Source of the DNA: Shewanella profunda
Lineage (GTDB): Bacteria > Pseudomonadota > Gammaproteobacteria > Enterobacterales > Shewanellaceae
Assembly: GCF_023283765.1 (NCBI RefSeq)
Contig: NZ_JAKILG010000008.1
Location: forward strand, 1-64,000
Reading direction: 5' to 3'
Length of the DNA: 64,000 nt
This document shows, piece after piece, positions 46,352 to 53,834 of this stretch; within the stretch, counting starts at the first letter, position 1; each line of letters begins with the position of its first letter. The notes beneath the pieces are model-generated. The model was not told where the DNA came from, did not search any database, and saw only the letters and a list, made by a program, of their open reading frames with translations. The translations under genes were made by a program, and so were the position numbers.

Positions 46352-46369
46352 GACGGCATCCATGCCGTC
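46352..46369 (-). repeat. GGA-loop hairpin in the accessory region
   Basis: On the minus strand this reads GACGGCATGGATGCCGTC, a stem with GGA at the apex. The same hairpin type recurs at 48689-48807 and 49220-49261 on the plus strand. Confidence 0.55.
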
Positions 46370-46557
46370 AACGATCACTTACATGCCTGTGCTTAATCTC
46401 CCTAACCTCCTCAGAAACCTGAAAGTCTTCTTTTTACTGCCATGCTTCCTGAAAGTTTAACAATGGGCGGCTCATTAAATTCTTCCAGTTTTTACTGGGG
46501 TTTTGTTTTCTATCTTGCTGATGGCAGTCGATTGAATTTACCCAAACTTCGTTTGGA

Positions 46558-46610
46558 TCAAAGTCGTGGGGCTTCACCCCCCTGCTTTTTTAATAAAGAG
46601 TCGACCAAGG
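46558..46610 (-). repeat. Inverted partial copy of the structured repeat's 3' module
   Basis: Minus-strand reading: CCTTGGTCG, a short unrelated insert, then GGGGTGAAGCCCCACGACTT and TGA. The same 3' module closes the two repeat units at 48939-48971 and 49374-49406. It lies 32 bases from the stop of the DUF4276 gene, in the opposite orientation, so the ATPase module is bracketed by inverted copies. Confidence 0.7.
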
Positions 46611-46641
46611 AGGACAGCTAAAGTATTGACGAAATAAAGTT

Positions 46642-47316
46642 TCATCCAAGCTTCGATTCCAGTTGATTTAGCCATTCATTGAATAGTGGACAACGCTGGC
46701 GCATCTTCTCTACACCAATTTGCTCAGCAATACTGATACCCTCCGTTGTTTTCTTGAATGTTCCAGATAATTTCAATTGATTCAACCGCTTTGACGGCGC
46801 AGTTTCTCGGCTGTTATTAATTTTTTCAGGTTCTTCGCATGCAGTAATAATGGCTTTAATTTGTCCAACATCTACGCCAAGCGCGTCAGCCAAAATTATT
46901 TCATCACTGAACAATAATGCTTCAAACTCATGCATAGCCATGTAAGGAATAAACCTGTTTTGAGCTTGGTAATCGCCATAATTTTGAATTATGTATGCAA
47001 AAGCAGCATTATTTAATAATTGAGCAATTTCAGTATGACTTTGATTAAGAATAGTGTCTAAAGCAGGCCATTCCTTTAAACCATAATAATCAAAAAAATG
47101 AGTTACGTATATATCAGGCCTTTGCTTAAGAAAACGACCAATATCCCTTTCAGCCCTGCTAAACTTTACATCACCGCCTTTTTGACCAGGTTTAGATATC
47201 TGCGCCGCAGTAATAAAAATGTTTTTATTTCCTAGGTAGGGCGACAAAACGCGCTCTACAAATATTTGCTCTGTTCTACCCTCGACTATAGCTACAACCT
47301 CCATATAATCACTCAT
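46642..47316 (-). CDS. DUF4276 TOPRIM-like protein (putative defence effector)
   Basis: A 224-residue protein beginning EVVAIVEGRTEQIFVERVL, with MHEFEALLFSD near residue 130 and a C-terminal CPLFNEWLNQLE. DUF4276 is regarded as a TOPRIM-like nuclease-type fold; the EGxTE Glu and the downstream acidic residues are kept. It starts 8 bases inside the end of the ATPase gene, so it is translationally coupled. The pair resembles the OLD/PARIS/AbiL style of ATPase plus TOPRIM or RloB-like effector in phage defence. The exact system is not identified. Confidence 0.82.
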   Translation of the reverse strand: MSDYMEVVAIVEGRTEQIFVERVLSPYLGNKNIFITAAQISKPGQKGGDVKFSRAERDIGRFLKQRPDIYVTHFFDYYGLKEWPALDTILNQSHTEIAQLLNNAAFAYIIQNYGDYQAQNRFIPYMAMHEFEALLFSDEIILADALGVDVGQIKAIITACEEPEKINNSRETAPSKRLNQLKLSGTFKKTTEGISIAEQIGVEKMRQRCPLFNEWLNQLESKLG

Positions 47317-48415
47317 TTACTGGACCTCCAGCAATTATATTTTTATTCCAAAGTTCTCCTACTGAATAATCCTCAAGCCACTCCTGATAATCTTCTTCTT
47401 TCAACCGATTAAAAGTCGATGCACCATCTTTTCTATTCGCGACAATAATATCTTCAATTGAAAAATAATTTATTAATTCAGGAGACTGAGTTGCGACAAC
47501 CACCTGAGTTCGCTCAGATGTAGCTTTGATCAATTCAGCTAATATAGCTATCGCAGCGGGATGTAACCCTAACTCAGGTTCATCGATGATAATTGTAGCT
47601 GGCGGATTCGGCTGTAATAAAGCAGTTGCCAGACAGATAAAACGAATGGAACCATCTGAGAGATGGTAAGGTTGCATTGGGTAATCGGATCCCTTTTGTA
47701 ACCAAGTTAAGTTAACGACTTCTTTTTCACCGCGTTTAAAAGACTCAAGTAGAAACTCATCAAAAAAAGGAGTAACTAATTTAATAGCGTTGACGATGTC
47801 TTTATATTCACTTTGATAATCATTTTTTAATTTCAATAAAAAAGCACCAATGTTTGATGCATCCCAGCGCAATACTTTATTATCTTGAATGATTTCTTCG
47901 CCGCGCATAGGGGCGGTTGAACTAGTATCATGAAAGTGATAGATCTTCCAAGAAGCAATAGCTTCGTATACAGGTCTTGAGTACTTAGCGTCAGGCGTGT
48001 TGCGTTTCACCTCAGAAACCATGTTTGACACGCCCTCAGAGCTATCACCTAAATTCCACCAGCGGCTTGAACCGCCGCTGTAATAACGAGCCTCATCCTC
48101 AATCGCTGCAGCATTGCTTGGTGTCGCAACTAAATTAAAACGAAATCCTCGCATGCCAAAGCGAGTAGAAAACTCAATTTTTTTAGTGACTTTTGGGCCA
48201 CCAAAAAGTAAATCGTTAGCGCCACCACTATCTCGTATAAAACGGTTTAAATTTCCGTCAATTAACGCACTTAACAATTTAAAAAAAGCAATAAAATTAC
48301 TTTTACCCGCCCCATTGGCACCAACAATAATGTTGAGCGCATTAAGCTTAAAATCTTCTAAAGTCTGAATAGACTTAAAGCCCTTAATTGTTACTTTATC
48401 TAAAGAGCTGCTCAT
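47309..48415 (-). CDS. AAA-type (SMC/OLD-like) ATPase of a two-gene module
   Basis: A 368-residue AAA_21/AAA15-type ATPase: KVTIKGFKSIQTLEDFKLN, Walker A VGANGAGKSNFIAFF near residue 33, signature LSDGSIRFICLATALLQP near 252, Walker B TIIIDEPELGLHP near 275, and QVVVATQSPELI. It would act as the sensor or regulator of the adjoining DUF4276 effector. GGGAG lies before the ATG. The two genes form an operon in a region full of repeats, consistent with horizontal gain. Confidence 0.88.
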   Translation of the reverse strand: MSSSLDKVTIKGFKSIQTLEDFKLNALNIIVGANGAGKSNFIAFFKLLSALIDGNLNRFIRDSGGANDLLFGGPKVTKKIEFSTRFGMRGFRFNLVATPSNAAAIEDEARYYSGGSSRWWNLGDSSEGVSNMVSEVKRNTPDAKYSRPVYEAIASWKIYHFHDTSSTAPMRGEEIIQDNKVLRWDASNIGAFLLKLKNDYQSEYKDIVNAIKLVTPFFDEFLLESFKRGEKEVVNLTWLQKGSDYPMQPYHLSDGSIRFICLATALLQPNPPATIIIDEPELGLHPAAIAILAELIKATSERTQVVVATQSPELINYFSIEDIIVANRKDGASTFNRLKEEDYQEWLEDYSVGELWNKNIIAGGPVNE

Positions 48416-48560
48416 TGTATTTCTCCCACAAGTAACTCCTTGAACTAATTTAACAACGGTGATTGGGAAGGTTTGCCTAAATATCTTTTAAAACATGATT
48501 TTAACAGAATGTCGTCGATTTAATCAATGATTGCAGAGAAGCGAAACAAACCATAGCAAA

Positions 48561-48971
48561 GACAGGATACCCACAACTCTTTTTTGCTTTAAATGGTAAA
48601 CAGACAGCACTAAAACCACAGAGATACACTATCCCCTGCGAAGTTGCTGAAGGGCGTTGAAGACTTTCTATTAAAAGTATAGAGCGTGACGCAGACAGGA
48701 CGTCTGCGTAGCTTTCGGGGAAGGGGCGAATAAAAATCGGTGATTTTCGCACTTATGAGCGAGAGGCAGGGACTGCCGAACTGGAGGGCTTTACAGGGAT
48801 GTAAAGCATAGCCATCGGAAGCGTTAGCTATTTTCGAATAAGCACGAAGCCACTAACCAATGCATGTAACTTCGCTAGGGATGCCGGGGCCACGTTTTAT
48901 GGATAAGGCAAAAGGGGAATAGGCGTTTTTTCCCTTTTGGTCGGGTGTGGGGTGAAGCCCCACGACTTTGA
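48561..48971 (+). repeat. Structured repeat unit A (GGA-loop hairpins plus conserved 3' module)
   Basis: Begins at GACAGG and contains CCCCTGCGAAGTT (48633-48645), which can pair at long range with AACTTCGCTAGGG (ending 48880). Between them are hairpins ACGCAGAC/GTCTGCGT (48689-48709), GGCAG/CTGCC (48765-48777) and GCTTTACA/TGTAAAGC (48788-48807), all with GGA in the loop. The 3' module has CCACTAACCAATGCATG, a stem AAAAGGG/CCCTTTT (48910-48938) and GTGGGG/CCCCAC (48947-48963). Strand of transcription, if any, is not known. Confidence 0.7.
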
Positions 48972-49062
48972 CTTATATTTTGATTTAAAAAGTTAACCTC
49001 ATGAGTCAATCTTAAATGAAGTTTGAAAACCCACAGCCCTGCGGCGCCTGAGCAGCCCCTTC

Positions 49063-49104
49063 CACTTGTGGTCTATGTAGATCGAAACGCAGATCTTCTG
49101 AGAT
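49063..49104 (-). pseudogene. Degenerate copy of the flavin-reductase C-terminus
   Basis: Minus-strand translation gives ISEDLRFDLHRPQV, against ISEALRFDLHRPEV at the end of the intact gene at 49501. Similarity continues about 30 bases past the stop (CAGCCCTGCGGC at 49034 against 49476). The stop codon itself is changed to GAA here. Offset between copies is about 441 bases, so this is part of a tandem duplication or an insertion scar. Confidence 0.75.
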
Positions 49105-49111
49105 AGAAAAG

Positions 49112-49406
49112 ATGGGACAGGCAGAACTCTTTTGAGATTAACAGCGAACACCGCAATCTCAGGAGTTCACCTTCCCCTGCGAAGTTGTCGAAAGACGCAG
49201 ATAAAAATGCCGTGGCGACATCATGGATGATGGCGCAGGCTCGGGGGGACATGGATGTCCCATCTGAGCCGTTAGGCAATTTTTATTGGAGTATGAGACC
49301 ACTAACCAATGCATGTAACTTCGCTAGGGGCGGCAAGGGAGATCCAAGAGGGAATTGCTGTTGATCCCCTCTTGGTCGGGTGTGGGGTGAAGCCCCACGA
49401 CTTTGA
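49112..49406 (+). repeat. Structured repeat unit B
   Basis: Same plan as unit A, about 90 bases shorter in the middle. CCCCTGCGAAGTT (49174-49186) pairs with AACTTCGCTAGGGG; ATAAAAATGCC with GGCAATTTTTAT; inner hairpins ATCATGGATGAT (49220-49231) and GGGACATGGATGTCCC (49246-49261) inside GGCTC/GAGCC. The 3' module repeats CCACTAACCAATGCATG. The following stem is CCAAGAGGG/CCCTCTTGG (49344-49375), which differs in sequence from unit A but keeps pairing, then the identical GTGGGG/CCCCAC hairpin. Confidence 0.7.
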
Positions 49407-49500
49407 TTTAGCTTTTAATTACTAATGTATAAACCTTTAACACCACAACCATAAACCAACTCAGGGTTAAACACCCAGCCCTGCGGCACCTGAGCAGCCG

Positions 49501-50133
49501 CTACACTTCTGGTCGATGCAAATCGAAACGTAACGCTTCGGAGATCCCGTAATAGGCCGATGGGCCGCCAGCACGTAAAACGGGCTCGGCGAGTGCAGTT
49601 TGATAAATCCCTTCGCTATCGAGTAAATGCTTGGCGATATGCACGGCAACCACTTCACCTAGCACTAACCAAGTATCGATTTTGTCGCCATTGGCGGCGG
49701 TGAGCTGAATGCATTGGGACAACTTACATTCGAAATTCACAGGGCTTTCAGCCACTAAATCGGCCTTAACAATAGTGCCCGCTTTGGCAGTGAGTCCGGC
49801 AAAGGCAAATTCGTCTTGGCCGTGTGGCAGCATGGCCGAAGTTTGGTTCATCTGCTCAGCTAAACCACGGGTGGTGAGGTTCCACACAAACTCCCCTGTC
49901 TCGATAATATTAGCGACACTGTCCTTCCAACCTGTGCTGGCAAAACCTATGATTGGCGGTTTGTAGTTGAAACAATTAAAGAAACTATAGGGCGCGAGAT
50001 TGCGTTGCCCTGTTGCACTGCGTGAAGAGATCCAACCGATTGGACGGGGAGCAATAATGGCATTTAAAGGATCATGGGGTAGTCCATGACCGTTTTGAGG
50101 TTCATAAAAATAACGATCGTCAGTGTTTGTCAT
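49501..50133 (-). CDS. Flavin reductase family protein (FMN-binding split barrel)
   Basis: A 210-residue flavoprotein: YFYEPQNGHGLPHDPLNAIIAPRPIGWISS, APYSFFNCFNYKPPIIGFAS (FMN-binding pattern) and FECKLSQCIQL, VLGEVVAVHI. It matches the DIM6/NTAB flavin-reductase-like family. ATG at 50133 with AGGA about 8 bases upstream. Its 3' end is duplicated in degenerate form at 49063-49104. Confidence 0.88.
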   Translation of the reverse strand: MTNTDDRYFYEPQNGHGLPHDPLNAIIAPRPIGWISSRSATGQRNLAPYSFFNCFNYKPPIIGFASTGWKDSVANIIETGEFVWNLTTRGLAEQMNQTSAMLPHGQDEFAFAGLTAKAGTIVKADLVAESPVNFECKLSQCIQLTAANGDKIDTWLVLGEVVAVHIAKHLLDSEGIYQTALAEPVLRAGGPSAYYGISEALRFDLHRPEV

Positions 50134-50166
50134 TCCCTTAATCCTATTCACTTTTGATATTGATAA

Positions 50167-50218
50167 TACCCAAGTTACCTCAAGATAAGAGTTTCTGCAT
50201 CTTGAGGTTGTTTCGGTA
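50167..50218. repeat. 52-bp palindrome related to the MITE ends
   Basis: Arms TACCCAAGTTACCTCAAGAT and the complement of TACCGAAACAACCTCAAGAT match at 16 of 20 positions and closely resemble the terminal repeats of the 265-bp element at 32778-33042. The interior is only 12 bases. It lies about 34 bases upstream of the flavin-reductase start. Confidence 0.7.
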
Positions 50219-50396
50219 GATCACCATAAGGGATATGAATAAGCACGTTGCAAGGTTTAAGCATAATATTTGAGTTAACTATTTCGAATAGTCGATCAAG
50301 CTAAGCGAGTGTTAACTCCAGCATATATCCATACCGGAACGCCAACTCCCCATGGTCATAATTGAAGGCAGGTTTTGTATCATGAGCCTTCAAGGC

Positions 50397-51680
50397 TCAG
50401 AGCTTAACTTGGGTGTACTGAGTCCAAGCCAAAACTTGCCCCATTTGAGGGACTATCCATACTGCAGTATGCTCATTTTGATAAACGCGGTAGTAAAACA
50501 AATCCTCATCGCGGATATCATGTTTGCGGATCTCACGGTAAAAATGCATGGCAGAATGACTGACTTCATCCGGTTTAGTCAGTTCCTTTTGCAGTACTTT
50601 CACATGAAATACATCGACCTTTAACTCATCTATGGTGGTTTGATATTGCTCAAACTCACCCCGAATAGTGTATTTAATTGGCGTGGTTAAACAGTCTTGA
50701 TCCGTAATGCAGGAGGTCGAATAAAACTTGCCTTTTTTCTCACCTTCATAGACTAGCGACATGCTGAGATCGGTACGAACCAGCAACTCACCCGCGACGG
50801 GGAAATAGATATCGGCATGGTAATTATGCTCAAGTAGATCACCTGTACTCTTATCATCCACGGGAAGCACAATACGGTTATAACGAATGCGTTGCTCCAT
50901 CTTTTTACTTAGCGGAATAAACTCCGCCATACTCAATCCTGCGGGTTTTGCGTCTATGGCCGTAATATTGATGATGCCATTTCCATTACAGGCTTTGGCA
51001 TCAAGCTCTGGACAAATCGCCATTGAATAGTTTTTGCCATCGGTTGAGGTGAATGCACTGAAATAATTAAGGTTACTGATGTGATTTCCCTCTGGCGCCA
51101 AATGCTTTTACCACCACGAAGGATGTAAATGTTCCTCACCGCTAATATAGAGCATTTGGGCAGTACCCAATGTGCCACCAATATTTAAACTGATGTATTT
51201 ATCGGCATGCCACTTAGCCACATGTTTAACGACAGCGTGGTGATCACTCACGTACCAGATCACCCCTAAAATGGCACAACATAGCAAAATTCCTGCAAAT
51301 TTTGTCCAAATGGATACTCCGACTATGGCATCGCGAATGGCATCGGCATCGTTAATTGCCAGCATTTTTACATGGGATTGTTCAGAAACATGCAATTGAT
51401 ACCCGCGGCGTGCCACGGTTTTGAGCTGCACTTCGGTATAGGGCTCTAATTTTTTACGTAAGGTACTAATACATTGCGTTAAAGAGGTAGGAGCAACCAC
51501 CCTTTCAGGCCAACCTACCTGTAGCAATTCTTCCTTAGTAAAAATGGCATTCGTGGATGATAACAGCAGAACTAACACGGCCGTTTCGGAAAAAGTCAGG
51601 CTGATGGTTGCGCCATTCACATGATCGACTAATTCCTTAGCCTGTTCATCTAACATTAAATAAGAAGTGATTTTATGCAT
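50397..51680 (-). pseudogene. ToxR-like transmembrane regulator with in-frame TAA
   Basis: The frame from 51680 encodes an N-terminal OmpR/ToxR-type winged helix (LTFSETAVLVLLLSS, LQVGWPERVV, LTQCISTLRKKLEP, VARRGYQL; residues about 28-104), a transmembrane span (about 130-148) and the start of a periplasmic domain ending HLHPSWW, then TAA at 51108-51110. The same frame continues without shift as KHLAPEGNHISNLNYFSAF to a stop at 50397, giving one protein of about 427 codons. No start or ribosome site follows the TAA. It adjoins the nosLDFY/sirA cluster and may have regulated it (inference). A sequencing error cannot be excluded. Confidence 0.78.
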
Positions 51681-51906
51681 GTTAAACGCCTGAAAAATCA
51701 GCTAAAACTGATAAGGTATGATCGCACTAACTGCAGCGCAGGCAATCATTATGTGACATAGTTTCTTTCCAAGAAAACGATGATACGCAATCACCAAATC
51801 AAGATGGTTTACTTTACCTTTTAACAACATAGAAGAGTGTGACTCTATGCTCAGTTTAGTTATTGTTTAACAGGCACAAACTTCAACTAATACAGGTATC
51901 ACTTAA

Positions 51907-52785
51907 CTAAATTTCTTGACCTTTAAATACCCAGGAACACCAAAGCAGTAATAGGGCAATCCAACAGATCAATAAACCGTACATTAAAGGTAAACCTATC
52001 CCGGTTTGGGCGATTAAAGCGAGACTACTTTTAACGGCTAAGGTATCTGATGGACCTGCGAGTAAATTTAAAGCACGGAATAAATCGCTGGGATTTAACA
52101 GGATTAATACATTAAATAGATTACGATTGAGTGTATCTGCCAATCCCACTAATGCTGTCAGCAACACTAAATCGTATACCAGCACTAGCACAAACCATAA
52201 CACCAGCAATATACCAAGCGCTTTGGCTTTTTCCCTTACTATTAAGCTTATCCAATAACCGAGTAAAACAAACACCAGTGATAACAAAATCCCACTACTA
52301 ATCAAATGGATAAATCCAATAAGTATCGATAATCTAATTTGTACCTCGCTAAGCATCCCCAACATAAACCCTGTGATCCCAAAACCCAAAATACAGGCAA
52401 CGGCCATGACACAGGTATGGCCTAAAAATTTGCCACACACAATATGCCAACGTGCCAACGGATAGGTGATCAATAAAAGCAAAGTACCGGATTCCTTTTC
52501 CCCTACAAAGCTGTCGTAACTCAATAGAATAGCGCCCAAGGGAAGAATAAATACCGACAGGGTCACGAGCCCCGACAGGATCTGGGCAGGCTCGAAGATC
52601 ACTAAACTACCGGATATCGAACTCCCCATAAAACCGACACTCAAGGAAAGAAGTAGCAGTATTCCCGTCATCATCCATAACCAACGGTTACGCAGATTAT
52701 CCTTAAACTCTTTTGCGGCAATAGTGGTAATGATGCCCAAGGCGCTTAAATGGGCATTCCTCTGTAAAACACGCTCTCGGCTCAT
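51907..52785 (-). CDS. nosY: ABC transporter permease NosY-like
   Basis: A 292-residue permease with about six spans and the NosY pattern: IITTIAAKEFKDNLRNRWLW at the N-terminus, FVGEKESGTLLLLITYPLARWHIVCGKFLG near residue 97. Works with NosF and NosD, in NosZ systems for assembly of a copper-sulphur centre. The ATG overlaps the NosF stop (ATGA) and has GGGAG upstream. Last gene of the sulfite-reductase accessory operon. No nosZ is nearby. Confidence 0.9.
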   Translation of the reverse strand: MSRERVLQRNAHLSALGIITTIAAKEFKDNLRNRWLWMMTGILLLLSLSVGFMGSSISGSLVIFEPAQILSGLVTLSVFILPLGAILLSYDSFVGEKESGTLLLLITYPLARWHIVCGKFLGHTCVMAVACILGFGITGFMLGMLSEVQIRLSILIGFIHLISSGILLSLVFVLLGYWISLIVREKAKALGILLVLWFVLVLVYDLVLLTALVGLADTLNRNLFNVLILLNPSDLFRALNLLAGPSDTLAVKSSLALIAQTGIGLPLMYGLLICWIALLLLWCSWVFKGQEI

Positions 52786-53834
52786 GCCACCCACTCCCGT
52801 TTAGCCTGCTGCGCTAACTCTTTGATGATATCAGTCCCTTGCGAAATATCTGTCGATAAAGTGTGGGATGATGGAGCATCGACCTTGTCCATATAGTAAT
52901 GAAAAATATCCTGCAAACTTGGTGACTCAACTGAAAACGCTTCTAACTTAAGCTTTTGTAATAAAAGAGTTAATACAACAGACTTTTGTGTCACAGGGAC
53001 ACTCAGCCTTATCCCTTGTGGTGTAGAAGACCCAATATAGGAGGCCAGAATTGGATCGACTAAAACTTGCTGCCTTTGTGCATTGGAGATGGCATGCAAG
53101 GTAATATATGCGGGTAGCGCAGTAGCCTCGCGTAGGGAGGTTAAATTACCCGAGGCGATCATATGTCCTCGACCTAAGATCAAGGCGCGATCCATATTTT
53201 CCTGTACTAAGCCCAGCTCATGGGTACTGATAATAATCGCGCAGCCCTGCGCCTTTAGTTGCGCCATTTTTTGATACAGAAACGCCGATGCCAGAGGATC
53301 GAGCCCCACTGTTGGTTCATCTAAAAGCAATACCTTAGGCTCAGCCAATATCGCCTGCGCTAACCCAAGACGTTGCCGCATCCCCTTGGAAAAAGTACCA
53401 AGCCGCTTATCTTTTGCAGCCTCCAGCCCGAACTCACTAAGCAATGTATGCACTTTCCCCTTAGTAACACCTTTAAGCTTGGCAAAATAATCCAATAGCT
53501 CAAGGGCTGTCATATTGTCATAAAAGCTGACATTTTCAGGTAAATAGCCGATAGATAAACTCTGGCTAACATTCATAGCTCTGACATCTTGCCCTTGCAC
53601 TTGGATCTGCCCCTTTGACGGGGTAATTAAACCTAGAATCAATTTAAGTAGCGTAGATTTACCCGCACCATTGTGACCCAGTAGCGCTAACGTCTGACCC
53701 CTTAGCACGTCGAAATTGATATCCGTTAATGCCTTAAATTTTCCATAATCTTTACTGATATCTTTGGCCCTTACGGCAACCTCTACATTCGATAACGGAT
53801 CTGTCACCCTAGGTGTGAGCGCCTGATGATTCAT
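52782..53834 (-). CDS. nosF: ABC transporter ATPase NosF-like
   Basis: A 350-residue ATPase: Walker A LLGHNGAGKSTLLKLI near residue 52, signature FSKGMRQRLGLAQAIL, Walker B VLLLDEPTVGLDPLAS and ISTHELG. It is longer than usual because of a C-terminal extension after about residue 235. It powers the NosY permease. The ATG overlaps the NosD stop, with GGAGG upstream. Confidence 0.92.
   Translation of the reverse strand: MNHQALTPRVTDPLSNVEVAVRAKDISKDYGKFKALTDINFDVLRGQTLALLGHNGAGKSTLLKLILGLITPSKGQIQVQGQDVRAMNVSQSLSIGYLPENVSFYDNMTALELLDYFAKLKGVTKGKVHTLLSEFGLEAAKDKRLGTFSKGMRQRLGLAQAILAEPKVLLLDEPTVGLDPLASAFLYQKMAQLKAQGCAIIISTHELGLVQENMDRALILGRGHMIASGNLTSLREATALPAYITLHAISNAQRQQVLVDPILASYIGSSTPQGIRLSVPVTQKSVVLTLLLQKLKLEAFSVESPSLQDIFHYYMDKVDAPSSHTLSTDISQGTDIIKELAQQAKREWVA

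Larger units (their letters stand above)
48416..49500. other. 1.1-kb non-coding region of tandem structured repeats
   Basis: No credible protein gene. The stretch holds two related structured units (48561-48971 and 49112-49406) and a degenerate copy of the flavin-reductase 3' end (49063-49104), described separately. The promoter of the ATPase gene must lie in its left part. Confidence 0.75.

Noticed and set aside
46642..48415. PARIS system (AriA/AriB)
   Set aside because: The ATPase part is compatible, but the partner matches DUF4276 and not the DUF4435 AriB.
48561..49406. A CRISPR array or integron attC array
   Set aside because: There are only two long, diverged units with no short identical repeats or equal spacers, and no integrase or cas gene is near.
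48561..49406. A retron or HEARO-type ncRNA locus
   Set aside because: No reverse transcriptase, HNH or IsrB-type gene lies nearby, and the hairpin pattern does not match what I know of those RNAs.
50397..51101. The downstream half of the ToxR-like gene as an independent gene
   Set aside because: It begins only with TTG and has no ribosome site, it lies in the same frame as the upstream half right after the TAA, and it has no signal peptide, so it reads as the remainder of one gene.
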